Shown here: positions 32,738 to 40,683 of the stretch, piece after piece
How positions within the stretch are numbered: position 1 is the stretch's first letter
How the letters are laid out: each line of letters starts with the position of its first letter
Assembly (NCBI RefSeq): GCF_900102685.1
Contig: NZ_FMZA01000005.1
Location: forward strand, 1 to 64,000
Length of the DNA stretch: 64,000 bases
Reading direction: 5' to 3'
Source of the DNA: Melghirimyces thermohalophilus
GTDB taxonomy: Bacteria; Bacillota; Bacilli; Thermoactinomycetales; DSM-45169
The notes under the pieces: model-generated
The model's database searches: none
What the model saw: only the letters and a program-made list of their open reading frames with translations
Told to the model about the DNA's origin: nothing
Translations under genes and position numbers: made by a program

Positions 32738-33721
32738 TCACGGGGATTTGTTTTTCTCTTTTGCCGATAGATGTTGATAAACTTTGGCCGCAGCGACGGT
32801 ATCCATATAGGCGACACCGACGGATTTGTAGAGGGTGATCTCCTGTGGTTGACGGTGTAGCCTTTGTTGGTCGGTGACCAGCTCGGCGATCTCGCCCTGG
32901 ACTTGGTCCCAGGACCACAAGCCCTGTTGGGCCGGTTGAATCAGGTCTCCAGCTTCGTGGCGGGCTCCTTCCAGGGAGTCAACCCAAACTTGGTCCGTCC
33001 GTTCCAGGGTATCGACGCCAAACTCCCGCAGGTTGGGCCGATAGGCGCCGATGGCGTTGATGTGGACACCAGGACGCAACACGTCAGCGTTAAAGAGAGG
33101 TTCCTCCGAGCGGCTGCTCAAGACGAGGATATCCGCCTGGTTCGCCGCCTCATCAGCGGTGTCACAGACGACGACTTTTCCGTGCCAATCGGGGTGTTGT
33201 GTTTGGATCTCTTTTTGAAAGGCGACGGCTTTCTCCCGGGTCCGGTTCCAGAGGAAGACCTGATCGATGGGTCGGACTGCCAGCACCGCCTCCAACTGAC
33301 CTCGGGCCTGGGCGCCGCAGCCTAAGATAGAGAGGCGGTTCGCCTGTTCGCGGGCCAGGTACTGGGTAGCCACACCGGCGGCGGCCCCGGTCCGCAGCAC
33401 CGTCAGCCCGCTGGCTTCGATGGCGGCGAGATGTCGTCCGTGCTGCGTTTCCGTCAGCAAGATCATCCCCTGTAAAGTGGGAAGTCCCGCTTCCGGGTTG
33501 TCAGGGAAGATACTGACCACTTTGACCGCTTCTACTTCCAACTCTTCGACATAAGAGGGCATCACCAGGGTGTTGGCCTCAGAGCCGGTATGATCCAATA
33601 CCGTTCGCACCGGGGCATGGGTCTTTTGCTCCATATACAGACGAAAGGCTTCCTTCATGTCTTCGATACAAGTGTCCATGGAGTAGACGGATGTGATGTC
33701 GCGATGGGTGATCACTTTCAT
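32738..33721 (-). CDS. Ornithine cyclodeaminase / mu-crystallin family protein
   Basis: 327 aa. Family blocks in order: VRTVLDHTGSEANTLVMPSY, GLPTLQGMILLTE, LRTGAAAGVATQYLAREQA, a Rossmann SILGCGAQARGQ, then HINAIGAYRPNLREF and VWVDSLEGARHEAGDLI. Members include ornithine cyclodeaminase, alanine dehydrogenase and ketimine reductase; the sequence does not decide which. The MHS transporter gene lies 8 bases upstream on the same strand, so substrate import and catabolism may be paired. A GAAAGG-type site precedes the ATG. Confidence 0.86.
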   Translation of the reverse strand: MKVITHRDITSVYSMDTCIEDMKEAFRLYMEQKTHAPVRTVLDHTGSEANTLVMPSYVEELEVEAVKVVSIFPDNPEAGLPTLQGMILLTETQHGRHLAAIEASGLTVLRTGAAAGVATQYLAREQANRLSILGCGAQARGQLEAVLAVRPIDQVFLWNRTREKAVAFQKEIQTQHPDWHGKVVVCDTADEAANQADILVLSSRSEEPLFNADVLRPGVHINAIGAYRPNLREFGVDTLERTDQVWVDSLEGARHEAGDLIQPAQQGLWSWDQVQGEIAELVTDQQRLHRQPQEITLYKSVGVAYMDTVAAAKVYQHLSAKEKNKSP

Positions 33722-33729
33722 AGAAAGGT

Positions 33730-35028
33730 TCAGGCCTCCTTCTGATGGTAGTCGTCGTTTTTGGCTGAGGGCTTGATCTGTTTTGTAAACCAGATGGCGA
33801 TCAAGGACAGAATCGAGGTGAAGATGATATACAGGGCAACCGGGGACCAGGATTGATTAAACCGACTGAGGAGCCAGGTGGCGATTAAAGGCGCGGTGCC
33901 GCCGGCCGCCGCGGCCCCGATTTGATAGCCCAGGGTGATGCCGGTATAGCGGACGCGGGTGGAGAAGATGTCTGAAAACATCGTCCCCAGAACCGCGGTG
34001 ATCGGGGCCCAGATGATGCCGAGGCCGATCACTGTGGCCAGAGCCAACGCCCAGGTTTTCCCGATGGTTAACAGCAGGAAGTAAGGGTAGGCGAACAGAA
34101 TCATGCCGATGGTACCGATGACATAAAGGGGTTTACGCCCCACTTTGTCGGCCCATTTGCCCATGATCGGGATCATCACTGTAGTGACCAGCGTGGCGAT
34201 GGTGACCGAGTTTAACACCGGAATCCGCTCATAGCCCAGGGTGCCGGTGGCGTAGCTGACCACAAAGGTGGAAAAGATGTAAAAGGGCGCCGTCTCCACC
34301 ACCTTGGCGCCGACCACGATCAGCACTTCCCGCCAGTGATGTTTCAAGGTGTCGACGACGGGGACCCTGGAGACGTCACCCGCTTGCTTCGCCTCTTTGA
34401 AAGCGGGAGTTTCATCGATGCCATTCCGGATCCACAAACCGAGAAAGACCAGGATCGCACTCAAAATAAAGGGCACCCGCCATCCCCAGGATAAAAAGGC
34501 GGGGTTGGGCAACAGGCTCATCAAAGAGAGAGCCAGGGTGCTTAAAAGCATGCCGATGGTGACGCCCATCTGGGGAACGCTCCCGAAAAAACCTTTTTTG
34601 TGAGCCGGCGCATACTCCACCGCTAACAGAAGCGCGCCTCCCCACTCTCCCCCGATGCCCAATCCCTGGATCAGCCGCAGCAGAATCAAGAGTATCGGCG
34701 CCCAGACTCCGATCTGGGCATAGGTGGGAAGTAATCCGATACAGACGGTAGCACCTCCCATCAGGGAGAGGGTCAGCACCAGGGTTTTCTTTCTGCCGAT
34801 CCGATCCCCGATATGGGAGAAGACCAAGCCGCCCAAGGGACGGATAAAAAAGGTCAACGAAAAGGAAGCGTAGGCCAACAACAGTCCGACCACCGGGTCA
34901 AAGCTGGGGAAAAACAACCGATTAAACACCAGTGCGGCCACGGTTCCATACAAAAAATAATCAAACCACTCGATGGAACTGCCGGTCAGACTGGCGATCA
35001 ACACTTTCCGGTTGAGGCGCTTGTCCAT
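33730..35028 (-). CDS. MHS-family metabolite:H+ symporter (MFS)
   Basis: 432 aa, 12 membrane helices. GSSIEWFDYFLYGTVAALVF near the N terminus and FFIRPLGGLVFSHIGDRIGR with LIQGLGIGGEWGGALLLAVE are diagnostic of the metabolite:H+ symporter group, which carries citrate, proline/betaine, shikimate or alpha-ketoglutarate. The substrate is probably linked to the downstream cyclodeaminase-like enzyme, for example an amino acid. AAGGATGA-type site before ATG 35028. Single two-gene operon. Confidence 0.88.
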   Translation of the reverse strand: MDKRLNRKVLIASLTGSSIEWFDYFLYGTVAALVFNRLFFPSFDPVVGLLLAYASFSLTFFIRPLGGLVFSHIGDRIGRKKTLVLTLSLMGGATVCIGLLPTYAQIGVWAPILLILLRLIQGLGIGGEWGGALLLAVEYAPAHKKGFFGSVPQMGVTIGMLLSTLALSLMSLLPNPAFLSWGWRVPFILSAILVFLGLWIRNGIDETPAFKEAKQAGDVSRVPVVDTLKHHWREVLIVVGAKVVETAPFYIFSTFVVSYATGTLGYERIPVLNSVTIATLVTTVMIPIMGKWADKVGRKPLYVIGTIGMILFAYPYFLLLTIGKTWALALATVIGLGIIWAPITAVLGTMFSDIFSTRVRYTGITLGYQIGAAAAGGTAPLIATWLLSRFNQSWSPVALYIIFTSILSLIAIWFTKQIKPSAKNDDYHQKEA

Positions 35029-35196
35029 TCCCTATCATCCTTTCCCCCTTGAGATAGGAGTATTTCTATTCCTATTTTACAAAATGTTTTATCCATGATC
35101 AGCGTTTAATGTGGAATTCCGATCGAATCATGCACAAGGTGCCTCCTAAGTTTTTTGACCGTCTGACAGAGAAAGGTGGTAAGGAGAAGGGGGGAT

Positions 35197-35331
35197 TCAA
35201 TAAGCTGTCTCCGGCGAAAAACGCTGACCTTCACGATGGGCCCGATACCGCTCTCCTCCTGATCGATGTGATCAACGATCTTTAATTTGACGGAGGGGAA
35301 GCTTTGTTGAAACAGGCGATGCTGATGGCCC
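35197..35331 (+). pseudogene. Isochorismatase-family cysteine hydrolase remnant
   Basis: The frame reads LHDGPDTALLLIDVINDL, the hallmark start of isochorismatase-like hydrolases with the catalytic Asp, then hits TAA at 35283-35285, and resumes FDGGEALLKQAMLMA in the same frame. About 45 residues of a normal 180 remain and the frame then runs into a terminator. A nonsense mutation plus loss of the C-terminal three-quarters. Non-functional. Confidence 0.7.
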
Positions 35332-35351
35332 TATCACGAACGAAAATAAAC

Positions 35352-35387
35352 AAAACCCGCTTTCCCCGTCGGGGAAGCGGGTTTTTC
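35352..35387. terminator. Bidirectional intrinsic terminator
   Basis: AAAACCCGCTTTCCCC and GGGGAAGCGGGTTTTT pair around GTC. It lies 10 bases beyond the 3' end of the tRNA-like sequence and could terminate it. Confidence 0.88.
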
Positions 35388-35396
35388 CGATGTCAA

Positions 35397-35467
35397 CGCG
35401 GACGACAGGAATCGAACCTGTGCCGCCGGCCGGGCTTACCGGTGTTCTTCCATTAAACTACATCCAC
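35397..35467 (-). tRNA. Degenerate tRNA-Gly-like gene (nominal anticodon GCC)
   Basis: The minus strand folds as a 71-nt tRNA: acceptor GTGGATG/CGTCCGC (two G-U pairs), D arm GTTTAATGGAAGAAC, T arm ACAGG-TTCGATT-CCTGT, all very like bacterial tRNA-Gly. The anticodon stem CCGGT/GCCGG encloses the loop AAGCCCG. Position 33, normally U in all tRNAs, is A, and positions 37-38 are C-G. In an ordinary tRNA-Gly the loop would be CTTCCAA or TTGCCAA. No CCA is encoded. Probably a decaying or non-decoding tRNA-Gly copy. Confidence 0.6.
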
Positions 35468-35517
35468 TCAATAGGTTGGCAAAACGGGCCCGTATGTTGC
35501 GTCGTTGCCGATCCGCT

Positions 35518-35607
35518 TTAAACCAAATGACCCAAAGCGTACACGATCCCATACCAGCAGGGGATGCTGAACAAGATGGCATTAAAAAGTCCGATGGCTT
35601 GATTCAT
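35518..35607 (-). CDS. Small membrane peptide, 29 aa
   Basis: MNQAIGLFNAILFSIPCWYG then IVYALGHLV: one continuous hydrophobic helix. ACGGGAGGAATAATC gives a strong ribosome binding site 7 nt before the ATG. It lies just upstream of the tRNA-like sequence on the same strand. No family recognised; a toxin-like or respiratory accessory peptide are both conceivable but unsupported. Confidence 0.55.
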   Translation of the reverse strand: MNQAIGLFNAILFSIPCWYGIVYALGHLV

Positions 35608-36031
35608 GATTATTCCTCCCGTTCCTTTTTGGTAACTTTATTATAATCTCTCAACGGGTACATTTGTGACGGTGTGGCGATTTGTAAACTACATTTAATC
35701 TTGGAGTAACGGGACGTAACACAGCTGTCTCATTTCCGTGGATAAGCCAATTGTTGAAATAAAAAAAGCGCCGTCTGGCAATCGATACAAGTTGGCGATT
35801 GCTCCGTTCGATACGTCGATCCGTGGAGCGAGCCTTCCACTAACTTCTGAAAATAGTGATGTTTAGGAGCAAAGAAGTTGTCTCCATTAAACCAGGAATG
35901 ATTTAAAATTTCCAAATATAGAAATAGGTGCTTTTCTGGTATATAATGAACTAGTAATTTCCTTCTTTTGGGATTAGAGGTGCGATCAGGTCTATCAGGT
36001 TTGAAATCCGATTGGAAAGGTGAGATTCCAT
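35608..36031. other. AT-rich stretch before the metallo-beta-lactamase gene
   Basis: About 420 bases. TATAAT at about 35942-35947, within TGGTATATAAT, is the best promoter candidate for the downstream gene. A minus-strand frame at 35730-35915 (61 codons) has no ribosome binding site and no similarity I recognise. Base composition turns AT-rich here and stays so to about 36.95 kb, unlike the flanking genes. Confidence 0.45.
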
Positions 36032-36838
36032 TTGAAAACTAGCAAGGGATGGATCGGAAAAGTTGTGGTCAGTTTGTTACTAACATTATCCGTTGCTATG
36101 CCATCGTTTCATTATCAAACGATGGCTCAATCTAATCAATCATCCCCTACCCCGATTACCAATCCAGAAAAGACGATTGTGCTAACGAAATTGAATGACA
36201 AAGTATGGGCACATACATCTTATAATGAATGGAATGGCACAACCTACGACCACAAGGGGTTAATAATTTTAACTTCCAAAGGAGTCGTCCTAATTGATAC
36301 AGCATGGGATACCGTGGATAACTACCAAAAAACAGAAGAGCTATTAAAGATGATCAAAAAACATTTGAAGAAAAAAGTGGTTTTGGCCCTCGTTACACAT
36401 GCGCATGATGATAGCATTGGCGGGATTCAGGCGTTACTGAATCAGGGAATTGATGTACGCAGCACACATTTGACAGCAAAACTAGCGAAGGAATATGGAT
36501 ATCCTTCGCCGAATCCGACACTCGATGTAAACCCCGTAATGAAAGTTGGCGACACCGTCGTTGAATCCTTTTATCCTGGCGAAGGCCATTCACAAGATAA
36601 CATTACGGTTTGGCTTCCCCAATATAAATTGTTATTTGGCGGTTGCCTCATCAAATCACTAGATGCAAAAGATCTTGGTAACCTTTCTGATGCAAATGTA
36701 GAACAATGGGATGACTCCGTTAAAAAGGTAATTGACAGATACCCACACGTCAAAACCGTTGTACCTGGGCATGGAGACTGGGGAAATAAGAGTTTACTGT
36801 ACCACACCATTGCTTTGATCAAACAGCATAAAAAGTAG
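36032..36838 (+). CDS. Subclass B1 metallo-beta-lactamase
   Basis: 268 aa with a signal peptide (VVVSLLLTLSVAM). All six zinc ligands of subclass B1 are present: H123-x-H125-x-D127 in THAHDD, His 186 in GEGHSQDN, Cys 205 in FGGCLIKS and His 247 in VPGHGDWG. LDAKDLGNLSDANVEQWDDS and the end match B. cereus BcII-type enzymes. It would hydrolyse beta-lactams outside the membrane. TTG 36032 follows AAAGGTGAG at good spacing; GTG 36020 overlaps that site. AT-rich composition differs from neighbours, suggesting acquisition. No mobile element is directly adjacent. Confidence 0.92.
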   Translation: MKTSKGWIGKVVVSLLLTLSVAMPSFHYQTMAQSNQSSPTPITNPEKTIVLTKLNDKVWAHTSYNEWNGTTYDHKGLIILTSKGVVLIDTAWDTVDNYQKTEELLKMIKKHLKKKVVLALVTHAHDDSIGGIQALLNQGIDVRSTHLTAKLAKEYGYPSPNPTLDVNPVMKVGDTVVESFYPGEGHSQDNITVWLPQYKLLFGGCLIKSLDAKDLGNLSDANVEQWDDSVKKVIDRYPHVKTVVPGHGDWGNKSLLYHTIALIKQHKK

Positions 36839-37041
36839 AGAGTGAAATGTGCAAAAATGTTCCCCACTCGCTGGTGGTGCTTTTTAACAAGAAACGTATG
36901 GGGACACTTGTAGGATAGGATACTGACTAGGAAGTTAGCGTAGATAAAGAGCAATTACTCCCAAGACCGCCGGGTATGGATCATCGAAGTCGGCCATAGA
37001 TGCTCCAACAGTCCAATCGTTTCCTTCTTTTGGAGACGGGA

Positions 37042-37070
37042 TCGAACCCGAAGGCAGCTTCAGGTATAAT
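37042..37070 (+). promoter_or_regulatory. Sigma-A type promoter for the lipoyl/octanoyl transferase gene
   Basis: TCGAAC (37042-37047), 17 bases, TATAAT (37065-37070), 34 bases before the ATG. Confidence 0.5.
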
Positions 37071-37103
37071 GGACGAGGTGAGAAACGGGGAGGATCGTAG
37101 ACT

Positions 37104-37973
37104 ATGGATGACATACTGAAACGGTCGGAAGTGCACTATCGGGAGATCGATGAGTGGCGGGTCCTGGATGAGCTGGATGGGGAAACCGGCCCCCTTGATT
37201 ATGCGATGGAAGAAGCGGTCGGGGAGGCGGTCGCCCGGAGGGAGGTGCCGGCGACGCTCCGCATCTGGCAGGGACCGCAAGCCCTGGTAGTGGCCAAAAA
37301 AGATATCCGGACGCCCCGGGCCCTGCAGGCCGCCCAGATGATGAAACAGGTGGACTGGCCGGTTTATGTGCGGCAGAGCGGAGGCACCGCCGTGCCCCAT
37401 GGGCCGGGGACGATCAATCTGTCCCTGTTTTTGCCCCGCCCCAGGGACATACGCTGGAATATCGACGACATTTATCGCATGTTGGGTTTGCCCTTGATCC
37501 GGATGTTGGACCGGACCTTCGATCTGTCCGCTTACTTCGGGGAGGTTCCCGGCTCCTTCTGTGACGGCCGCTACAATGTGGTGGTCGGCGGTAAAAAGAT
37601 CGTCGGCACCTCCCAGATCTGGAAAGGGGGACCCGCCGGGCTCGTTTCCCACCGTCCCGGGTATATCCTGGCCCATGCCACTTTACTGACCCAGGTGGAT
37701 CGGGAGCGGGTGGTTTCCGCCTTGAACGCCTTTTATGAGATGGCGGAAGGCGGCCGCCCTGTCTATATCGATACCGTCGCCACGCTGTCCTCCTTTGTTC
37801 TCGGCCCCTCCGATGAAGTGGAGCGGCGGGCGCGGGCGGGACTCTTGGAAAGCGTCGGTGAACTGACCAGTGTCCATACCACCACCCAGCCCACCAAACA
37901 GGAACGAGAGGCGGCAGAGGCATACATCGACCGGTGCCGACCGGAACATTATGAACAACGGATTCAAAGCTGA
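37104..37973 (+). CDS. Lipoate-protein ligase/octanoyltransferase family (LipL-like)
   Basis: 289 aa BPL/LplA fold. LRIWQGPQALVVAKKD, YVRQSGGTAVPHGPGTINLS and GSFCDGRYNVVVGGKKIVGT with the invariant Lys are the family blocks. The Cys in SFCDGRYN is at the position of the acyl-thioester Cys of the B. subtilis LipL (octanoyl-GcvH:protein transferase), so LipL-like amidotransfer is preferred over LplA-type ligation. ATG 37104 follows GGGGAGGAT. Single gene with its own promoter and terminator. Confidence 0.82.
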   Translation: MDDILKRSEVHYREIDEWRVLDELDGETGPLDYAMEEAVGEAVARREVPATLRIWQGPQALVVAKKDIRTPRALQAAQMMKQVDWPVYVRQSGGTAVPHGPGTINLSLFLPRPRDIRWNIDDIYRMLGLPLIRMLDRTFDLSAYFGEVPGSFCDGRYNVVVGGKKIVGTSQIWKGGPAGLVSHRPGYILAHATLLTQVDRERVVSALNAFYEMAEGGRPVYIDTVATLSSFVLGPSDEVERRARAGLLESVGELTSVHTTTQPTKQEREAAEAYIDRCRPEHYEQRIQS

Positions 37974-37982
37974 TTCAACACG

Positions 37983-38012
37983 AAACCCCGTCATTCAAGG
38001 CGGGGTTTTCTT
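37983..38012 (+). terminator. Intrinsic terminator
   Basis: AACCCCG...CGGGGTTTTC, 10 bases after the stop. Confidence 0.8.
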
Positions 38013-38017
38013 CCTTC

Positions 38018-38239
38018 TCCCTGTTGAATCCCTATGCGATCCTGGACAGGACCGGGGTGATAGAGCTAGCGAACCAGTATCAGGATTCCGGTACATTTTG
38101 GTTCGCCTTCGCCGGCATTCTGGTCTCCTTCATCTGATTTGCCGTTGTCGGCTACATTCTCAAAAAGCTAAAGGCAGGAGTAATTTCGGTTTTTAACAAG
38201 ATATCCGGGTTGATCATCTGGGCAGTCCCGTTTATTTGA
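38018..38239 (+). pseudogene. LysE/ArgO-family amino acid exporter, C-terminal remnant
   Basis: The frame reads LLNPYAILDRTGVIELANQY, the conserved N-P-x-A-I-L-D motif of LysE-type exporters, then TFWFAFAGILVSFI, a TGA at 38135-38137 where the family has Trp, and continues FAVVGYILKKL...NKISGLIIWAVPFI to a final stop. The first two-thirds of the gene is missing, replaced by the terminator of the previous gene. A TGG-to-TGA change plus a 5' deletion. Non-functional. Confidence 0.75.
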
Positions 38240-38284
38240 GTCTCTACTTTATAGTTGGGCTCTTCAGTCAACATGGTATAGGGA

Positions 38285-38494
38285 TCAGTTATCCAGTTTC
38301 CTCAGCCGGATGACCCGGTTTTTCGGAATCCGTGACACAACGATCTTTCCTGATCGATTTAATCGCCTCAAACGGAGAGATCTCCGTCGTCTACGCCTCA
38401 ACAGAACGCCGTTTCGGACCCGTACGCGGCCGTTGTCATCCCGGAACAGCACCCCGACGCAATCTCCTCTCTTCACGCGACGGCTGCTTTTCAT
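38285..38494 (-). CDS. Arg-rich basic protein, 69 aa
   Basis: A strongly basic protein: MKSSRRVKRGDCVGVLFRDD, then NGVLLRRRRRRSLRLRRLNR and a C-terminal KIVVSRIPKNRVIRLRKL. GGGAGGTGAGAGGAAGG before ATG 38494 gives a good site. The early GDCVGVLFRDDNGRVRVRNG resembles a small beta barrel or an RNA/DNA-binding segment, but no family is recognised. Repeated CGT/CGG-like codons could also reflect simple sequence, so reality is uncertain. Confidence 0.45.
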   Translation of the reverse strand: MKSSRRVKRGDCVGVLFRDDNGRVRVRNGVLLRRRRRRSLRLRRLNRSGKIVVSRIPKNRVIRLRKLDN

Positions 38495-38698
38495 CCTTCC
38501 TCTCACCTCCCTTCTTTCTATTAAACTATGATGGGAGGAAAGAAAGCGTGCTCAGCGAATCGGAAAAGGGGAGATGAATCTGCAAAAACAGGATTGAGTA
38601 TCCTGTTGACCTCCCACCTGATCGATCGTATCCGAGGGTTGTGTGATCGGATATCTTGATCGATTCACCGGATCGGTTACGGACAAGGGTCACATAAA

Positions 38699-38731
38699 TG
38701 ACTCTCTGGATGGCCAGGGAGTCGTTTTTGT
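38699..38731. terminator. Intrinsic terminator
   Basis: GACTCTCTGG-ATGG-CCAGGGAGTC followed by GTTTTTG. No plus-strand gene directly precedes it; the basic-protein gene on the minus strand lies further left. Confidence 0.75.
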
Positions 38732-38937
38732 TATTTTACAGATGGGTAGCCGCCTTCTATTTCCTCCTGAAGAATTCTTTTTTTCTTTTCATTTGCAGGG
38801 ATAGTGGAGCAAGTGATTGAATAAATTTGGATGCGTATGGAATCGATAGGAGGGTTTGGCCATGTGATGAACGGTCGGGTGGCCTTTTTTTGTTTTGTGG
38901 GGTTCGTGTTGAAATGGATGGAGGGGTGCGCCGTTTC

Positions 38938-40683
38938 ATGGATATCTTTAAACGGTTGAAGGCCTTTTACTGGCCTTACAAAACCTATTTTTTCGTATCG
39001 ATTGGCACTTTGCTCTTGGTGACTGGGGTGACGGTGATCTATCCCCTGATCCTGAAGGTGACCATCGATGGTGTGATCGGTGAGGGACGAGTGGAGTGGG
39101 TGCCCTGGATCGCTGCAGGCTTTCTGCTGTTGATGATGCTCAAGGCGGCAGCCGCTTTTTTTCACCAATATTACGGGGATCTGTTTGGCATCCGATCGGT
39201 CTATGAGTTGCGGAACACGCTCTACCAGAAGCTGGAGGTGCTCCCTTTCCGGTTTTATGACAATGCCAAAACCGGGGATTTGATGTCCCGGCTGACGGCA
39301 GATGTGGAGGCGTTCCGCTCTTTTCTCTCCTTCGGCTGCGCGCAGTTTCTCAATTTTCTCCTGCTGGTCACCTTCGGCTTAGGCATTATGGTGTGGCTCA
39401 ACCCGTCCCTGGCGATGGTGACGCTGCTCGCGATGCCTTTTCTGGCGGTGACTGTGTATCGGTTTGACCGGAAGGTACATCCCGCCTTTCTGGGCATCCG
39501 TCGCTCCTTTGCGGCCCTGACCACCAAGGTGCAGGAGAATATCAGCGGGATGAACACCGTTAAGGCCCTGGCCCGGGAGGATTTCGAGATCGGCCGGTTT
39601 GATGGGAAAAACGAGGATTACAAACGGACCAACGTGGAGACCGGGCACATCTGGGGCACCTATTTTCCACTGATGGAGCTGGTTGGCAACATCTCCGTGG
39701 TGGCGCTGTTGGCTTACGGCGGCTGGCTGGTAGTGGAAGGGGAGTTGCTCCTGGGAGAGTTGGTCGCCTTTTTCAGCCTGATCTGGTATATCATCGGCCC
39801 GCTCATGTTTCTCGGGTTTACTTTGAATACCTACTCTCAGTCCAAAGCGGCGGGGGAGCGTCTTTTGGAAGTGCTGGATGAACCGGTGGAGATCAGCTCC
39901 CGTCCCGGAGCGATCCAGGTGGATCGGTTGGCGGGCCATGTCCGGTTTGAACGGGTGTCCCACCGCTATCCCGGCGGCGGAGAATATGCGTTGAAAAAGG
40001 TCAGCTTCGACGCCCCGCCGGGGAAAGTGATCGGCTTGATCGGCGCCACCGGGGCAGGGAAATCCTCCTTGACCCAACTGATCTCCCGCTTTTACGAAGC
40101 GACGGAAGGGGATGTTCTCATCGACGGAGAGCCGGTGGAGGCCTATGACCTTTGCAGCTTGCGCAAAAACATCGGCGTCGTCTTTCAGGAGTCCTTCCTC
40201 TTCTCCTCCACCATCAAAGACAACATCGCCTACGGCAACCCCGATGTGTCCATGGAAGCGATCCGACAGGCGGCCCGCCGGGCGCAGGCCCATGAGTTTA
40301 TCGAGCGGTTCCCCCATGGATACAACACCATGTTGGGAGAACGAGGGATGGGCCTCTCCGGAGGTCAGAAGCAACGGTTGGCCATCGCTCGCGCCCTGGT
40401 AATCAACCCGAGTATCCTGGTCCTGGACGATGCCACCAGCGCCGTCGACATGGAGACGGAGCAAAAGATCCAGGCGGCGATGCGGGAAGTGATGCGGGGA
40501 AGAACCACCTTCATCATCGCCCACCGCATCTCCTCCGTCCAAGAAGCCGACGAGATCCTGGTGCTGGAGCAGGGACGGGTGGCCGAACGGGGAACCCACG
40601 CCGAGCTGCTCCGTTCCGGCGGGGTCTATCAGCGCATTTACGAGATTCAGTTTCAGGACCGGAAGGCGGTCCTGTCGTCGTGA
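38938..40683 (+). CDS. ABC exporter half-transporter 1 (degenerate Walker B)
   Basis: 581 aa: six membrane helices, then an ATPase domain with GATGAGKSSL (Walker A), GLSGGQKQRLAIARAL (signature) and ILVLDDATSAVD (Walker B). The catalytic Glu after Walker B is Asp. The signature is intact. The partner gene has the reverse pattern, so together they form one active and one degenerate ATP site, as in YfiBC, BmrCD and TM287/288. Likely a multidrug or lipid exporter. ATG 38938 is preceded by GGAGGGG at 11 nt; ATG 38914 is possible. Confidence 0.88.
   Translation: MDIFKRLKAFYWPYKTYFFVSIGTLLLVTGVTVIYPLILKVTIDGVIGEGRVEWVPWIAAGFLLLMMLKAAAAFFHQYYGDLFGIRSVYELRNTLYQKLEVLPFRFYDNAKTGDLMSRLTADVEAFRSFLSFGCAQFLNFLLLVTFGLGIMVWLNPSLAMVTLLAMPFLAVTVYRFDRKVHPAFLGIRRSFAALTTKVQENISGMNTVKALAREDFEIGRFDGKNEDYKRTNVETGHIWGTYFPLMELVGNISVVALLAYGGWLVVEGELLLGELVAFFSLIWYIIGPLMFLGFTLNTYSQSKAAGERLLEVLDEPVEISSRPGAIQVDRLAGHVRFERVSHRYPGGGEYALKKVSFDAPPGKVIGLIGATGAGKSSLTQLISRFYEATEGDVLIDGEPVEAYDLCSLRKNIGVVFQESFLFSSTIKDNIAYGNPDVSMEAIRQAARRAQAHEFIERFPHGYNTMLGERGMGLSGGQKQRLAIARALVINPSILVLDDATSAVDMETEQKIQAAMREVMRGRTTFIIAHRISSVQEADEILVLEQGRVAERGTHAELLRSGGVYQRIYEIQFQDRKAVLSS

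Noticed and set aside
38135-38137. TGA read as tryptophan or selenocysteine in the LysE-like frame
   Set aside because: TGA is used as an ordinary stop by many intact genes here, no selenocysteine hairpin is visible, and the gene has lost its 5' part anyway.
39379-40599. Long minus-strand open frame (406 codons) opposite the first ABC exporter gene
   Set aside because: It lies wholly antisense to a gene with complete ABC motifs, has no ribosome binding site and encodes a His-rich, compositionally odd product. A shadow of the GC-rich coding strand.
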